DNA from: an uncultured bacterium
GTDB taxonomy: Bacteria > Cyanobacteriota > Vampirovibrionia > Gastranaerophilales > Gastranaerophilaceae
Assembly: GCA_949296245.1 (NCBI GenBank)
Contig: CASFNW010000001.1
Location: forward strand, 29,809 to 93,808
Direction: 5' to 3'
DNA: 64,000 nt
The position numbers were made by a program, and so were the translations under genes. Under the pieces are notes generated by a model. The model searched no databases. It saw only the letters and a program-made list of their open reading frames with translations, and had not been told where the DNA came from. Position 1 is the stretch's first letter; each line of letters starts with the position of its first letter. Positions 8,212 to 15,439 of this stretch are shown here, piece by piece.

Positions 8212-9412
8212 GGCAAACAGGCTTCATATATGTATATTCGGAAAAAGAAATGCAGGAAAATCTTCTCTTTTAAATGTTCTTGTAAATCAGGATATTTCTA
8301 TTGTATCTGATGTGGCCGGAACAACTACAGATCCTGTGGAAAAGACTATGGAGTTTCTCCCTCTGGGGCCTGTTGTATTTATTGATACAGCCGGCGTGGA
8401 TGATGCAGGAGACCTTGGAAGTCAGAGGATAGAAAAAACAAAAAAAATCTTTGACAGGACGGATATTGCAGTAATAATTTGTGATTATAGCGGTTGGGAT
8501 GATTATGAAATTAAACTTTTTGATGAGTTTCAATTAAGGAATATACCTGTAATAGCCGTTGTAAATAAACAGGATATAAATAACATAAGCAATGAAAAAT
8601 TAGACCAAATAAAAAAATATGTAAATAATCCAATTTTAACAAGTATTTCTGCAAACAGAAATGTTGTTTATGCATTAAAAGAACAGTTTATTTCTGTTTG
8701 TCCGGATGATTTTATCACACCGCCATCGATACTTGGAGATATTGTCAATGCTAAAGATACGGTTGTGCTGGTTATACCTGTAGATAAAGAAGCACCGAAA
8801 GGCAGGATTATACTCCCGCAGGTGCAGGTATTAAGAGATCTCCTTGATAACAGGTGTAAGGTATTTGTGACACAGGAAACAGAGCTTAAAGAAACTCTAA
8901 GTGTGCTAAATGTTAAGCCAAAGCTAGTAATTACTGATTCTCAGGCCTTTGAAACTGTCTCAAAAGATGTTCCGGAGAATATAAATTTAACTTCTTTCTC
9001 AATTGTATTTGCGAGAATGAAGGGTGACTTGTTGGAATTTTATAAAGGTGCAACCCAGATTGATAATTTAAAAGACAATGATAAAGTGCTTATTTGTGAA
9101 AGCTGTTCTCACCATCAGATAGAAGACGATATTGCACGTGTAAAAATTCCCCGCTGGATTAAAAAGAAAACGGGCAAAAGCATTGTATTTGAATATCATT
9201 CAGGACATGATTTTCCGCAAAATTTAGAAGAATACGCACTTTTAATTCATTGTGGCGCTTGTATGACAAACAGACGCGAGGTTCTTTCAAGAATTATGAA
9301 GTGTAATAATGCTGGTTTGCCGATAACAAACTACGGAATTGCAATTGCGCACTGTCTGGGTATATTAGAAAGAGCAGTTACTCCGTTTAATATAATGGAC
9401 ACAGTGGAATAA
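8192..9412 (+). CDS. hydF: [FeFe]-hydrogenase maturation GTPase HydF
   Basis: 406 residues. The GTPase domain has the P-loop G-K-R-N-A-G-K-S-S (17-25), a T-T-T switch (44-46), D-T-A-G (65-68) and N-K-Q-D near 124. The C-terminal cluster-binding domain has C-S-H near 304 and, about 47 residues later, H-C-G-A-C (352-356), the HydF-specific C-x-H-x(46-53)-H-C-x2-C pattern. HydF is the scaffold on which the 2Fe subcluster from HydE and HydG is built and passed to the hydrogenase HydA. None of those is in this window. AAGGAAGTGA precedes the ATG-ATG start inside the previous gene. It indicates a fermentative hydrogen metabolism. Confidence 0.95.
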   Translation: MMIGTPKANRLHICIFGKRNAGKSSLLNVLVNQDISIVSDVAGTTTDPVEKTMEFLPLGPVVFIDTAGVDDAGDLGSQRIEKTKKIFDRTDIAVIICDYSGWDDYEIKLFDEFQLRNIPVIAVVNKQDINNISNEKLDQIKKYVNNPILTSISANRNVVYALKEQFISVCPDDFITPPSILGDIVNAKDTVVLVIPVDKEAPKGRIILPQVQVLRDLLDNRCKVFVTQETELKETLSVLNVKPKLVITDSQAFETVSKDVPENINLTSFSIVFARMKGDLLEFYKGATQIDNLKDNDKVLICESCSHHQIEDDIARVKIPRWIKKKTGKSIVFEYHSGHDFPQNLEEYALLIHCGACMTNRREVLSRIMKCNNAGLPITNYGIAIAHCLGILERAVTPFNIMDTVE

Positions 9413-9458
9413 AACTACTATAATAATTAAACTAAAAGAATTTACGAGGAATATAACA

Positions 9459-9791
9459 ATGACAGACGGAAGACGCTGGTACGATAAAGACCCGGTTTTA
9501 AAAGAAGCATTGGATCTTTTAAGGCTGCAGACTGATGAAACAAAAGCAGAAGCGGCAGATTATATAATGAAGCTGCAAGAACAAGTTGCAGCTGATGTTA
9601 TAGAACATCTATACGAAACAATAGCAAAATATCAGGGAAAAGGAAACCGCTGGTATGATAATGATCCTGTAATGATGAAAGCAATTGAGATGCTTCGTCT
9701 TGCTCCGCCAAAAATGCAAAGAATAGCAGCACTTAAGCTGCTGCTTGCTCTGGAGCAAAAATCATCTGAAGGTATAGAAAATTTAGATTAA
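9459..9791 (+). CDS. RWYD tandem-repeat protein 1
   Basis: 110 residues made of two copies of a helical unit. Copy one starts R-W-Y-D-K-D-P near residue 6 and copy two R-W-Y-D-N-D-P near residue 64, each followed by about 30 residues of amphipathic helix with a similar A-L/I-x-x-L-R-L pattern. A paralogue with the same plan lies at 52700-53002. No signal peptide, membrane helix or catalytic motif. GAGGA sits eight bases before the ATG. It lies between hydF and folE2 on the same strand. Function unknown; a small adaptor or HEAT-like helical protein is a guess only. Confidence 0.75.
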   Translation: MTDGRRWYDKDPVLKEALDLLRLQTDETKAEAADYIMKLQEQVAADVIEHLYETIAKYQGKGNRWYDNDPVMMKAIEMLRLAPPKMQRIAALKLLLALEQKSSEGIENLD

Positions 9792-9812
9792 ATAAAGATT
9801 AATTTTGAAAAA

Positions 9813-10637
9813 ATGAAAAGTCCTAACAAAAATCTCACTTTAGGCGGTCTGCCTCTTACAGATGTTCAAAACCTTATGGACAACAGAGGAATTGACATAC
9901 AAAAAGTCGGCATAAAAAATGTTGATGTTCCTTTAATAATCCAGAGAAAGGACAATGACAATCAGGTTGTATATGCAAAAGCTAAAATATGCGCTTCTCT
10001 TGATTCAAATTTCAAGGGCACTCATATGTCCCGCTTTATGGAAATTCTCAATGAATGGAGAGAAAAGGAATTACTGGGCGTTGATATAAAAGGCTGTCTT
10101 ATTGCAATACAAAAAAGACTCGGTGCACAAAGCGCACAGGTAAAATTTTCTTTTAAATATTTTGTTGAAAAAACTGCTCCTGTATCAGGTCAAAAATCCC
10201 TTATGGCTTATGATTGTTCTTTTGAGGGCAAACTTGACGGAGATGATTATAAATTTTTCCTGGGAGTAAAAGTTCCTGTAACTACACTCTGTCCTTGTTC
10301 AAAAGAGATTTCTAACTATTCTGCTCATAACCAGCGAGCAATAATTAATGTTCTTATAAGTTATGATGAAAATGAACATGTCTGGTTGGAAGATTTAATA
10401 TCTGAAATTGAAAAAACAGCTTCGTGTGAAGTTTATCCGCTTTTAAAAAGAGAAGACGAAAAATATGTTACAGAACATGCTTATGACAATCCCAAATTTG
10501 TAGAAGATGTTTTGCGAGATATTGTTCTGAATTTTAGAAAGAATGAAAAGATAAAATATTTCGAAGTTGAAGTTGAATCATTAGAAAGTATACATAATCA
10601 TAGTGCATGGGCATATCAGCTTGAATCAAAGGGATAA
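9813..10637 (+). CDS. folE2: GTP cyclohydrolase I, type IB (FolE2)
   Basis: 274 residues, the normal size. FolE2 converts GTP to 7,8-dihydroneopterin triphosphate, the first step of folate (and in some bacteria queuosine) synthesis, using a metal site unlike that of FolE1. Visible family blocks are G-T-H-M-S-R-F near 69, T-L-C-P-C-S-K-E-I-S near 160 with the catalytic and metal-binding Cys, A-H-N-Q-R shortly after, and H-N-H-S-A-W-A-Y near 260. The ribosome site is weak. The next gene starts three bases after its stop, so they are cotranscribed. Confidence 0.95.
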   Translation: MKSPNKNLTLGGLPLTDVQNLMDNRGIDIQKVGIKNVDVPLIIQRKDNDNQVVYAKAKICASLDSNFKGTHMSRFMEILNEWREKELLGVDIKGCLIAIQKRLGAQSAQVKFSFKYFVEKTAPVSGQKSLMAYDCSFEGKLDGDDYKFFLGVKVPVTTLCPCSKEISNYSAHNQRAIINVLISYDENEHVWLEDLISEIEKTASCEVYPLLKREDEKYVTEHAYDNPKFVEDVLRDIVLNFRKNEKIKYFEVEVESLESIHNHSAWAYQLESKG

Positions 10638-10640
10638 AAT

Positions 10641-11879
10641 ATGCAAGAGTTTAATGAATATGTAAAATCAATTGAAACATACATAATGTTTCGTATAAAA
10701 CAAGAAGCCGCAAGACTCGCTCCCCAGCTTGAAGCAAAAGGAAGGGCTCCGATTGCTCTTGCGATGGGTGCACCTGTTGCATCGCCTCCAAGATATGTTT
10801 ATGACACATTAATCGAGGCACTTAATATTCCTCAGATTCATACTTATTCTTCTCCAAAAGGCGAGAGCTGGTTTTTGAATGAAATAGCAAAACGGATGAA
10901 AAAACGTTTTGATGTTGATTTGGACCCTAAAACTGAGATATTTTCGCTTATTGGCTCAAAAGAAGGGCTTGCTAATTTTATAAGAGCATTAATTAACCCC
11001 TCGACTATAGAAAAAGAAAAGGAAATAATCTTAGTTCCGGATCCCGGATATGCCTCATATTCGCAAATGATTAAAACTTGCGGAGGTTTAAGTTACGGTT
11101 ATGAGTTAAATAAATCAAATGACTATATGCCAGATATGTATAAGATATGGGAGAAGCTTGAAGCAGACGGCTATGATTCTGCAAAAGTAAAGGCAGTAAT
11201 AATAAATTATCCTTCCAATCCTCTTGGCGCGACCTGCACAAAGGATTATTTAAAAAGTCTTGTTGACTTCTGTAAAGAAAAACAAATCTGGCTTATTAGC
11301 GATGCGGCTTATTGCGATATGTATTTTGACGAAACTGATAAGCCTCACAGCGTTCTTGAAATTAAAGGAGCAAAAGATGTTGCTGTAGAATTTTTTAGCT
11401 TTTCAAAGCCTTACTCAATGACAGGATTCCGGCTCGGTTGGGTTTGCGGCAATGCCAATGCAGTAGGTGCTTTTGGCAGGCTAAAATCAACAATTGATAC
11501 AGGTCTTTTTAAGGTCCTTCAAAAAGCCGGTGCTGAAATTTTAAATTCACAAGAAGGTGAAAACTACATAAAATATGCTAATTCCGGATTTAAAAGAAAA
11601 CAAATGATAATAATAAACGGTTTTAGAGAACTCGGATGGAATATAAATGATGAAGATATTCCGAAAGCGACCTTCTATATATGGCTGCCTATACCACCCA
11701 GATATAACACATCAGAGGAATTTACCGGTGACTTGCTAAAGATATCAGGTATAGTAGTCGTTCCAGGCAGTGCTTTTGGCAAAAGCGGAGAGGGCTTTTT
11801 CAGATTATCTGCTGTTGCTGATGATGAAACATTACGTGAAGCTATAGACAGAATGAAAAAGGATGGATTTTATTTCTGA
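10641..11879 (+). CDS. PLP aminotransferase class I/II, DapL-like
   Basis: 412 residues, fold-type I. The PLP lysine is in S-F-S-K-P-Y-S-M-T-G-F-R-L-G-W near residue 256; Y-P-S-N-P-L-G near 190 and S-D-A-A-Y binding the pyridine ring are also clear. The S-K-P-Y-S-M-T-G-F-R version resembles LL-diaminopimelate aminotransferase and related plant/cyanobacterial-type enzymes, which would feed lysine and peptidoglycan synthesis; lysC lies elsewhere in this window. Other aminotransferase specificities cannot be excluded. Starts three bases after folE2; hisH follows with a one-base gap after the stop, or overlaps if its upstream ATG is used. Confidence 0.8.
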   Translation: MQEFNEYVKSIETYIMFRIKQEAARLAPQLEAKGRAPIALAMGAPVASPPRYVYDTLIEALNIPQIHTYSSPKGESWFLNEIAKRMKKRFDVDLDPKTEIFSLIGSKEGLANFIRALINPSTIEKEKEIILVPDPGYASYSQMIKTCGGLSYGYELNKSNDYMPDMYKIWEKLEADGYDSAKVKAVIINYPSNPLGATCTKDYLKSLVDFCKEKQIWLISDAAYCDMYFDETDKPHSVLEIKGAKDVAVEFFSFSKPYSMTGFRLGWVCGNANAVGAFGRLKSTIDTGLFKVLQKAGAEILNSQEGENYIKYANSGFKRKQMIIINGFRELGWNINDEDIPKATFYIWLPIPPRYNTSEEFTGDLLKISGIVVVPGSAFGKSGEGFFRLSAVADDETLREAIDRMKKDGFYF

Positions 11880-11880
11880 T

Positions 11881-12477
11881 ATGGATGATAAAACGGTCAT
11901 TGTAGATTATGGTGCAGGCAATATAAAGAGTATTGCCAATATGCTTAAGTTTTTGCAGCAAGATTTTATTATAACTTCGTCAGCTAAGGATATATTAAAT
12001 GCAAGGAGGATTATTTTTCCTGGGCAGGGCCACTTCAGACAGGCCGTAGAAAATCTTGACAGAAAAAATCTAATTGAACCTATAAAAACATCTATAAAAT
12101 ATGGTATACCTTTTTTAGGAATCTGCTTAGGGCTGCAAATACTTTTTGAAAAAAGTGAGGAAGCTCCTAATTTTGACGGACTTGCTATATTAAAAGGGGA
12201 AGTTAAAAAATTTAATTCGCTTAAAGTGCCTCAAATAGGCTGGAATAAGATTTCAGTGACAGAAAATAACAGCTTTTTGGCGGATAATTTTTATTATTTT
12301 GTAAACTCATATTATGTTGTGCCCAAAAACAAAGAAATAATTTCTTCAGTTACAAATTACGGCATAGATTTCTGTTCTTCCATACAAAAAGATAATCTCA
12401 CAGCTGTACAATTTCACCCCGAAAAGAGTGCAAATGCAGGTATAGACTTTTTTAGATTATGGATTAGCGGCACGTAA
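11881..12477 (+). CDS. hisH: Imidazole glycerol phosphate synthase, glutaminase subunit
   Basis: HisH hydrolyses glutamine and channels ammonia to HisF for imidazole-glycerol phosphate in histidine synthesis. It is a class I amidotransferase: V-D-Y-G-A-G-N near the N-terminus, nucleophile C82 in G-I-C-L-G-L-Q, and Q-F-H-P-E-K (about 176-182) with the His-Glu pair. The upstream ATG at 11863 would add six residues; the 11881 ATG, one base after the previous gene's stop, fits the family N-terminus better and allows re-initiation. hisF and other his genes are not in this window. The complete domain argues for a functional gene. Confidence 0.93.
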   Translation: MDDKTVIVDYGAGNIKSIANMLKFLQQDFIITSSAKDILNARRIIFPGQGHFRQAVENLDRKNLIEPIKTSIKYGIPFLGICLGLQILFEKSEEAPNFDGLAILKGEVKKFNSLKVPQIGWNKISVTENNSFLADNFYYFVNSYYVVPKNKEIISSVTNYGIDFCSSIQKDNLTAVQFHPEKSANAGIDFFRLWISGT

Positions 12478-12627
12478 ATTTGCTGCATCTACGAAATTTA
12501 ATAAAGAATGCAGACTGTCTTTCAGCTGGTTGCCATTTTTTATTCTATCGGCCTGTAACTTTAAGCTAAACAATGTAAAATTTGTGTCTAAAAAAACTAT
12601 TATGCCGTTCTTATTATTATTTTTCAT
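12457..12627 (-). CDS. Small ORF opposite the hisH 3' end
   Basis: A 56-codon frame, MKNNNKNGIIVFLDTNFTLF at its N-terminus, with varied composition and no runs. It ends overlapping hisH by about 20 bases and would be the only gene in the gap between hisH and the next gene. Upstream is A-G-A-A-G-A-G-A, a weak ribosome site. No family is recognised. It may be a real small protein or a chance frame in AT-rich spacer. The rest of the gap (12628-12771) is AT-rich and shows nothing else. Confidence 0.35.
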   Translation of the reverse strand: MKNNNKNGIIVFLDTNFTLFSLKLQADRIKNGNQLKDSLHSLLNFVDAANLRAANP

Positions 12628-12771
12628 AATATCTCTTCTTTTTACTAAAACCTTATATATTTATAAAAACAAATTAATTATAAAAATTTTAAAATCAAAT
12701 TTTTTTGTAATATTTGTTTACATAATTGCACTATATTGCAAAATTTTTTATTTATAGTTTTTAAGTTTATT

Positions 12772-13437
12772 ATGCAAATATTGTCGACAAATAATTTGAA
12801 TAATAATGTTTCTTTTGGCGGATTAAAGCAAGAAAAAATACTTGCCGAGAATATATTGCGTGATTATAAATCAGTATTTCCTTATATAAAATCAAATTCA
12901 TTTGTTAATACAAAGATTCTGGAACATTACAAATCTCCTAAATATAAGGATTTAATTGATGAATTACGTTTATTATCAGCAAGATATACCAGCAATATTA
13001 GCTTAATGAGGCAAACTTTAAGACAACATAAAAAATTAGATTCATTTTCCCAATTTACTTCTATATTAAAATCCGTTTTTTTAGATAAAGGCTATGCAAA
13101 TTGCGGTGAATTAAATTATATCCTCCAGAACCAATTTTTAAAGAAAAATATAAACGCCCACATGGTTTGCATGCTAACGTTTTCACAAAAATCAGCCGAC
13201 AGGGTTTTTGGAAAAGATCACAGCTTTGTTGTCTTTAATCTTAATAAAAATGCAAAACTTGATAATCCTTCCACTTGGGGCAGCAAAGCCATAATTGCAG
13301 ATGCCTGGTGTAACATTGTGATGAAAGCTAATGATGCACTAAACTATTATAAAAACTTATTTTCATATAATGCAAAAGATGAGTTTCTTGTGTTTTTGAG
13401 TGCTGATAAAATTAAACTTGCAGATAAAATTAGTTGA
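12772..13437 (+). CDS. Tagged NCGE-type cysteine peptidase/transglutaminase-like protein
   Basis: 221 residues. The N-terminus carries the tag N-N-V-S-F-G-G within its first 17 residues. The rest shows the C-H-D layout of papain-like effector proteases: A-N-C-G-E near 119, K-D-H-S-F-V-V-F near 160, and I-I-A-D-A-W near 185. This pattern is common in secreted cysteine proteases and transglutaminase-like effectors, though also in housekeeping ones. The longer frame from 12736 begins with TTG and a hydrophobic AT-derived stretch, so the ATG at 12772 is preferred; no clear ribosome site. No Sec signal. Second C/H/N(D)-type candidate with the same tag in this window. Confidence 0.55.
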   Translation: MQILSTNNLNNNVSFGGLKQEKILAENILRDYKSVFPYIKSNSFVNTKILEHYKSPKYKDLIDELRLLSARYTSNISLMRQTLRQHKKLDSFSQFTSILKSVFLDKGYANCGELNYILQNQFLKKNINAHMVCMLTFSQKSADRVFGKDHSFVVFNLNKNAKLDNPSTWGSKAIIADAWCNIVMKANDALNYYKNLFSYNAKDEFLVFLSADKIKLADKIS

Positions 13438-13473
13438 TTTGTTAATTAATTTTTGTTGAATTATAATTTTATT

Positions 13474-14244
13474 ATGAAGGAATATACTATAAGAAATGTA
13501 TTATTAATTTCTTTTTTGCTTTTATTTATAAGTAATAATGTTTTTGCTGTGCCTGTTCCTCAAAATATTAAGGGAAATGACGGATACAAAAATACAAGTA
13601 TATTAAAGCAGCATCCAATAAATATTATCAAAAGACATACTGATAACGCTGATTCCGGACAGACACAAGATGCCAATAATGATTCAAATGCTTTGATAAA
13701 TACAAATAAAACCGTTACTCAGGATAAACTTGATTCATATCAGGAAATCAGAAATCAGGCAAAACTTTTATATAATGCCAATAAATCGAATGAAGCGGCT
13801 AAATTGTTTAATTCCATTCCTGACAGCGAAAAAGTTTCTGATGACTGGCTGATATTGGCTAATATTTCTCAAGATAATGACAAAATTGTAGATGCCGTAT
13901 TTTATTTAAAAAAGGCTATACAAGCTGATGATAAAAATTATAAGGCACATTATAATCTAGGCAATCTTTATTATTATGACAACAAATATAATATGGCACT
14001 GAATGAGTATAGAAAAGTACTGAAAATAAAAAAAGATTTTGCATATGCATATTACAATAAGGGCTGCTGCTATTTAAAGAAGAAGAGCTGGTTTAATGCT
14101 AAGTATGAATTCGGTCTTGCAATAAAAGCAAATCCTGATGAACCTTCCTTCTATTATAATCTTGCTTACACATATAAAATGATGAAAAAAGATAAAAAAG
14201 CGAAAGAAGCACTCGAAATATATAACAAGCTGATGACTCAGTAG
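13474..14244 (+). CDS. Exported TPR protein
   Basis: 256 residues. A signal peptide is likely: basic start, long leucine/phenylalanine core, then N-N-V-F-A-V-P near residue 29. A low-complexity Asn/Asp region follows. From about 100 on there are several TPR units with A-x-x-Y-N-K-G, typical of protein-binding scaffolds. Start at 13474 replaces a TTG frame from 13453, since M-K-E-Y gives a clean signal peptide. Envelope location is predicted. No partner is evident; the preceding gene is 36 bases away and may be cotranscribed. Confidence 0.75.
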   Translation: MKEYTIRNVLLISFLLLFISNNVFAVPVPQNIKGNDGYKNTSILKQHPINIIKRHTDNADSGQTQDANNDSNALINTNKTVTQDKLDSYQEIRNQAKLLYNANKSNEAAKLFNSIPDSEKVSDDWLILANISQDNDKIVDAVFYLKKAIQADDKNYKAHYNLGNLYYYDNKYNMALNEYRKVLKIKKDFAYAYYNKGCCYLKKKSWFNAKYEFGLAIKANPDEPSFYYNLAYTYKMMKKDKKAKEALEIYNKLMTQ

Positions 14245-14260
14245 TTCGGCAAAAGTATAA

Positions 14261-14395
14261 TGTCTAATTTGATGAAATATTAGACAGTCGGGTAATATAC
14301 GGAAAAAATTCTGTGCGTAATATAAAAATAACATTTAATTACCCAGACACGATCCAGCTATTACCCGACGGAATATTCCGAGCGGGTTTTTTATT
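14261..14395 (+). ncRNA. Candidate attenuator or small RNA with terminator
   Basis: An 8-bp hairpin (14261-14268/14279-14286) is followed directly by GTCGGGTAATA (14287-14297), which pairs perfectly with TATTACCCGAC at 14359-14369. The same ACCCG bases can instead form the terminator stem at 14363-14386 with its T-run. The two pairings are mutually exclusive, the geometry of an attenuator. It could also be a small RNA in the 3' region of the TPR gene. No family recognised. Confidence 0.45.
14363..14395 (+). terminator. Rho-independent terminator upstream of rplU
   Basis: A-C-C-C-G pairs with C-G-G-G-T, with a nested CGGAATATTCCG palindrome between, followed by a T-rich tail. It closes the transcript before the rplU promoter. 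Confidence 0.75.
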
Positions 14396-14428
14396 TTTAA
14401 CATTTATAACATAATCTAATATGCTCTG

Positions 14429-14457
14429 TTGACAGTGAATTATGTGCTTGTTAAACT
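14429..14457 (+). promoter_or_regulatory. Promoter of rplU-rpmA
   Basis: Consensus TTGACA (14429-14434), a 17-base spacer and TAAACT (14452-14457). The transcript would have a leader of about 125 bases. Confidence 0.7.
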
Positions 14458-14463
14458 GGTTTT

Positions 14464-14590
14464 ACTATGTTAGATAGGTAAGCTGTCTTAAAATGCCGGG
14501 GGTGGCACATAGGTATTTGAGTTGGCTATGTCTCTCAGATATATATTAGATTCCCCTCTGCTACAGCTCCTCAAATGAAAGGAAAGACAA
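14464..14590 (+). promoter_or_regulatory. Structured rplU leader, L21-type autoregulatory candidate
   Basis: The mRNA leader contains CATAGG/GGCTATG pairing, a GGGGG run and a later CCCC run that could close an outer helix, then AAAGGAAAGACAAATG. Ribosomal protein leaders for L21 are known in other bacteria; whether this is related is inference. Confidence 0.4.
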
Positions 14591-14953
14591 ATGTACGCAA
14601 TAGTTGAAACTGGCGGGAAACAGTACAAATTAGAAGAAGGTCGTTACGTTGATATTGAACTTATCGATGGTGAAGAAAACGACAAAGTTGTATTTGACAA
14701 AGTTGTTATGCTTGTAAACGGCGCAAAATCTAAAGTTGGCGCCCCTTATGTAGACAAAGCATCTGTAGAAGGCAAAATTGTTAAACACGATAAAGCTAAA
14801 AAAGTCATAGTTTTCAAACAAAGAGCTAAAAAAGGCTACAGAAGAAAACAGGGACACAGACAATTCTTTACTAGAGTAATGGTTACAAAAATCAGAACAA
14901 CTGCCGCTAAAACAAAAGCAGCTGCCGCAGAAGCAGAAACACCAGCTGAATAA
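14591..14953 (+). CDS. rplU: 50S ribosomal protein L21
   Basis: L21 binds 23S rRNA in the large subunit. The product starts [13 protein letters not shown] and contains [15 protein letters not shown], both standard. It is 120 residues; the A/E-rich tail beyond about 103 is a lineage extension. AAAGGAAAG precedes the ATG. Cotranscribed with rpmA, 48 bases downstream, the usual bacterial order. Its own leader and promoter are described separately. Confidence 0.97.
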   Translation: MYAIVETGGKQYKLEEGRYVDIELIDGEENDKVVFDKVVMLVNGAKSKVGAPYVDKASVEGKIVKHDKAKKVIVFKQRAKKGYRRKQGHRQFFTRVMVTKIRTTAAKTKAAAAEAETPAE

Positions 14954-15001
14954 ACCTTAACGGCATTATAAGTAACAGAATAATTTAAAGGAGATAATAA
15001 A

Positions 15002-15256
15002 ATGGCACATAAGAAGGGCGTAGGCTCATCAAAAAACGGACGCGACAGCGAAAGTAAGCGACTCGGTGTTAAAAAATTCGGCGGTGAACAAGTTCTCGCC
15101 GGAAACATCATTGTTCGTCAAAGAGGTACAAAATTCCACCCGGGCAACAATGTAGGTATCGGCAAAGATGACACATTATTTGCTCTTATCGACGGTAAGG
15201 TTGTTTTTGAACCTCACAGACGTGACAGAAAACAGGTAAGCGTTTACGCTGTATAA
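15002..15256 (+). CDS. rpmA: 50S ribosomal protein L27
   Basis: L27 reaches into the peptidyl-transferase centre. 84 residues, starting [17 protein letters not shown] and ending near the [10 protein letters not shown] conserved block. There is no N-terminal Firmicutes-type cleavable extension, fitting a non-Firmicute. AAAGGAGATAATAAAATG gives a strong ribosome site. Follows rplU; transcription ends at a large hairpin just downstream. Confidence 0.97.
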   Translation: MAHKKGVGSSKNGRDSESKRLGVKKFGGEQVLAGNIIVRQRGTKFHPGNNVGIGKDDTLFALIDGKVVFEPHRRDRKQVSVYAV

Positions 15257-15270
15257 TTTTTAGATTTTAA

Positions 15271-15323
15271 ATAAACATTCAAAGAGGGTGAACATAGTTT
15301 GTTCACCCTCTTTGAATGTTTAT
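15271..15323. other. Perfect 23-bp hairpin in the rpmA-pnp gap
   Basis: Bases 15271-15293 are an exact complement of 15301-15323, with a 7-base loop. There is no T-run after it, so it is an imperfect terminator, and a second palindrome follows (15322-15339). In E. coli a long leader stem-loop upstream of pnp is cut by RNase III for PNPase autocontrol; this stem would be a suitable substrate if readthrough transcripts exist. Confidence 0.7.
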
Positions 15324-15358
15324 GATGATAAATATCATCAAAGATTATCATTAAAATT

Positions 15359-15386
15359 TTGTCAAAGACTATGTTTAATATATAAT
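15359..15386 (+). promoter_or_regulatory. Promoter of pnp
   Basis: TTGTCA (15359-15364), 16-base spacer, TATAAT (15381-15386). It lies downstream of the 23-bp hairpin, so transcripts from here lack that hairpin. Confidence 0.6.
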
Positions 15387-15439
15387 CAAAGATGAACACA
15401 GTAAAAGTGCAAAAGTAGAATAGAAAAAAGGAAAAAAAC

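Noticed and set aside
12530..12757. 75-codon plus-strand frame
   Set aside because: AT-rich, hydrophobic run of F/I/L/K from spacer, no ribosome site; the minus-strand small ORF explains part of it.
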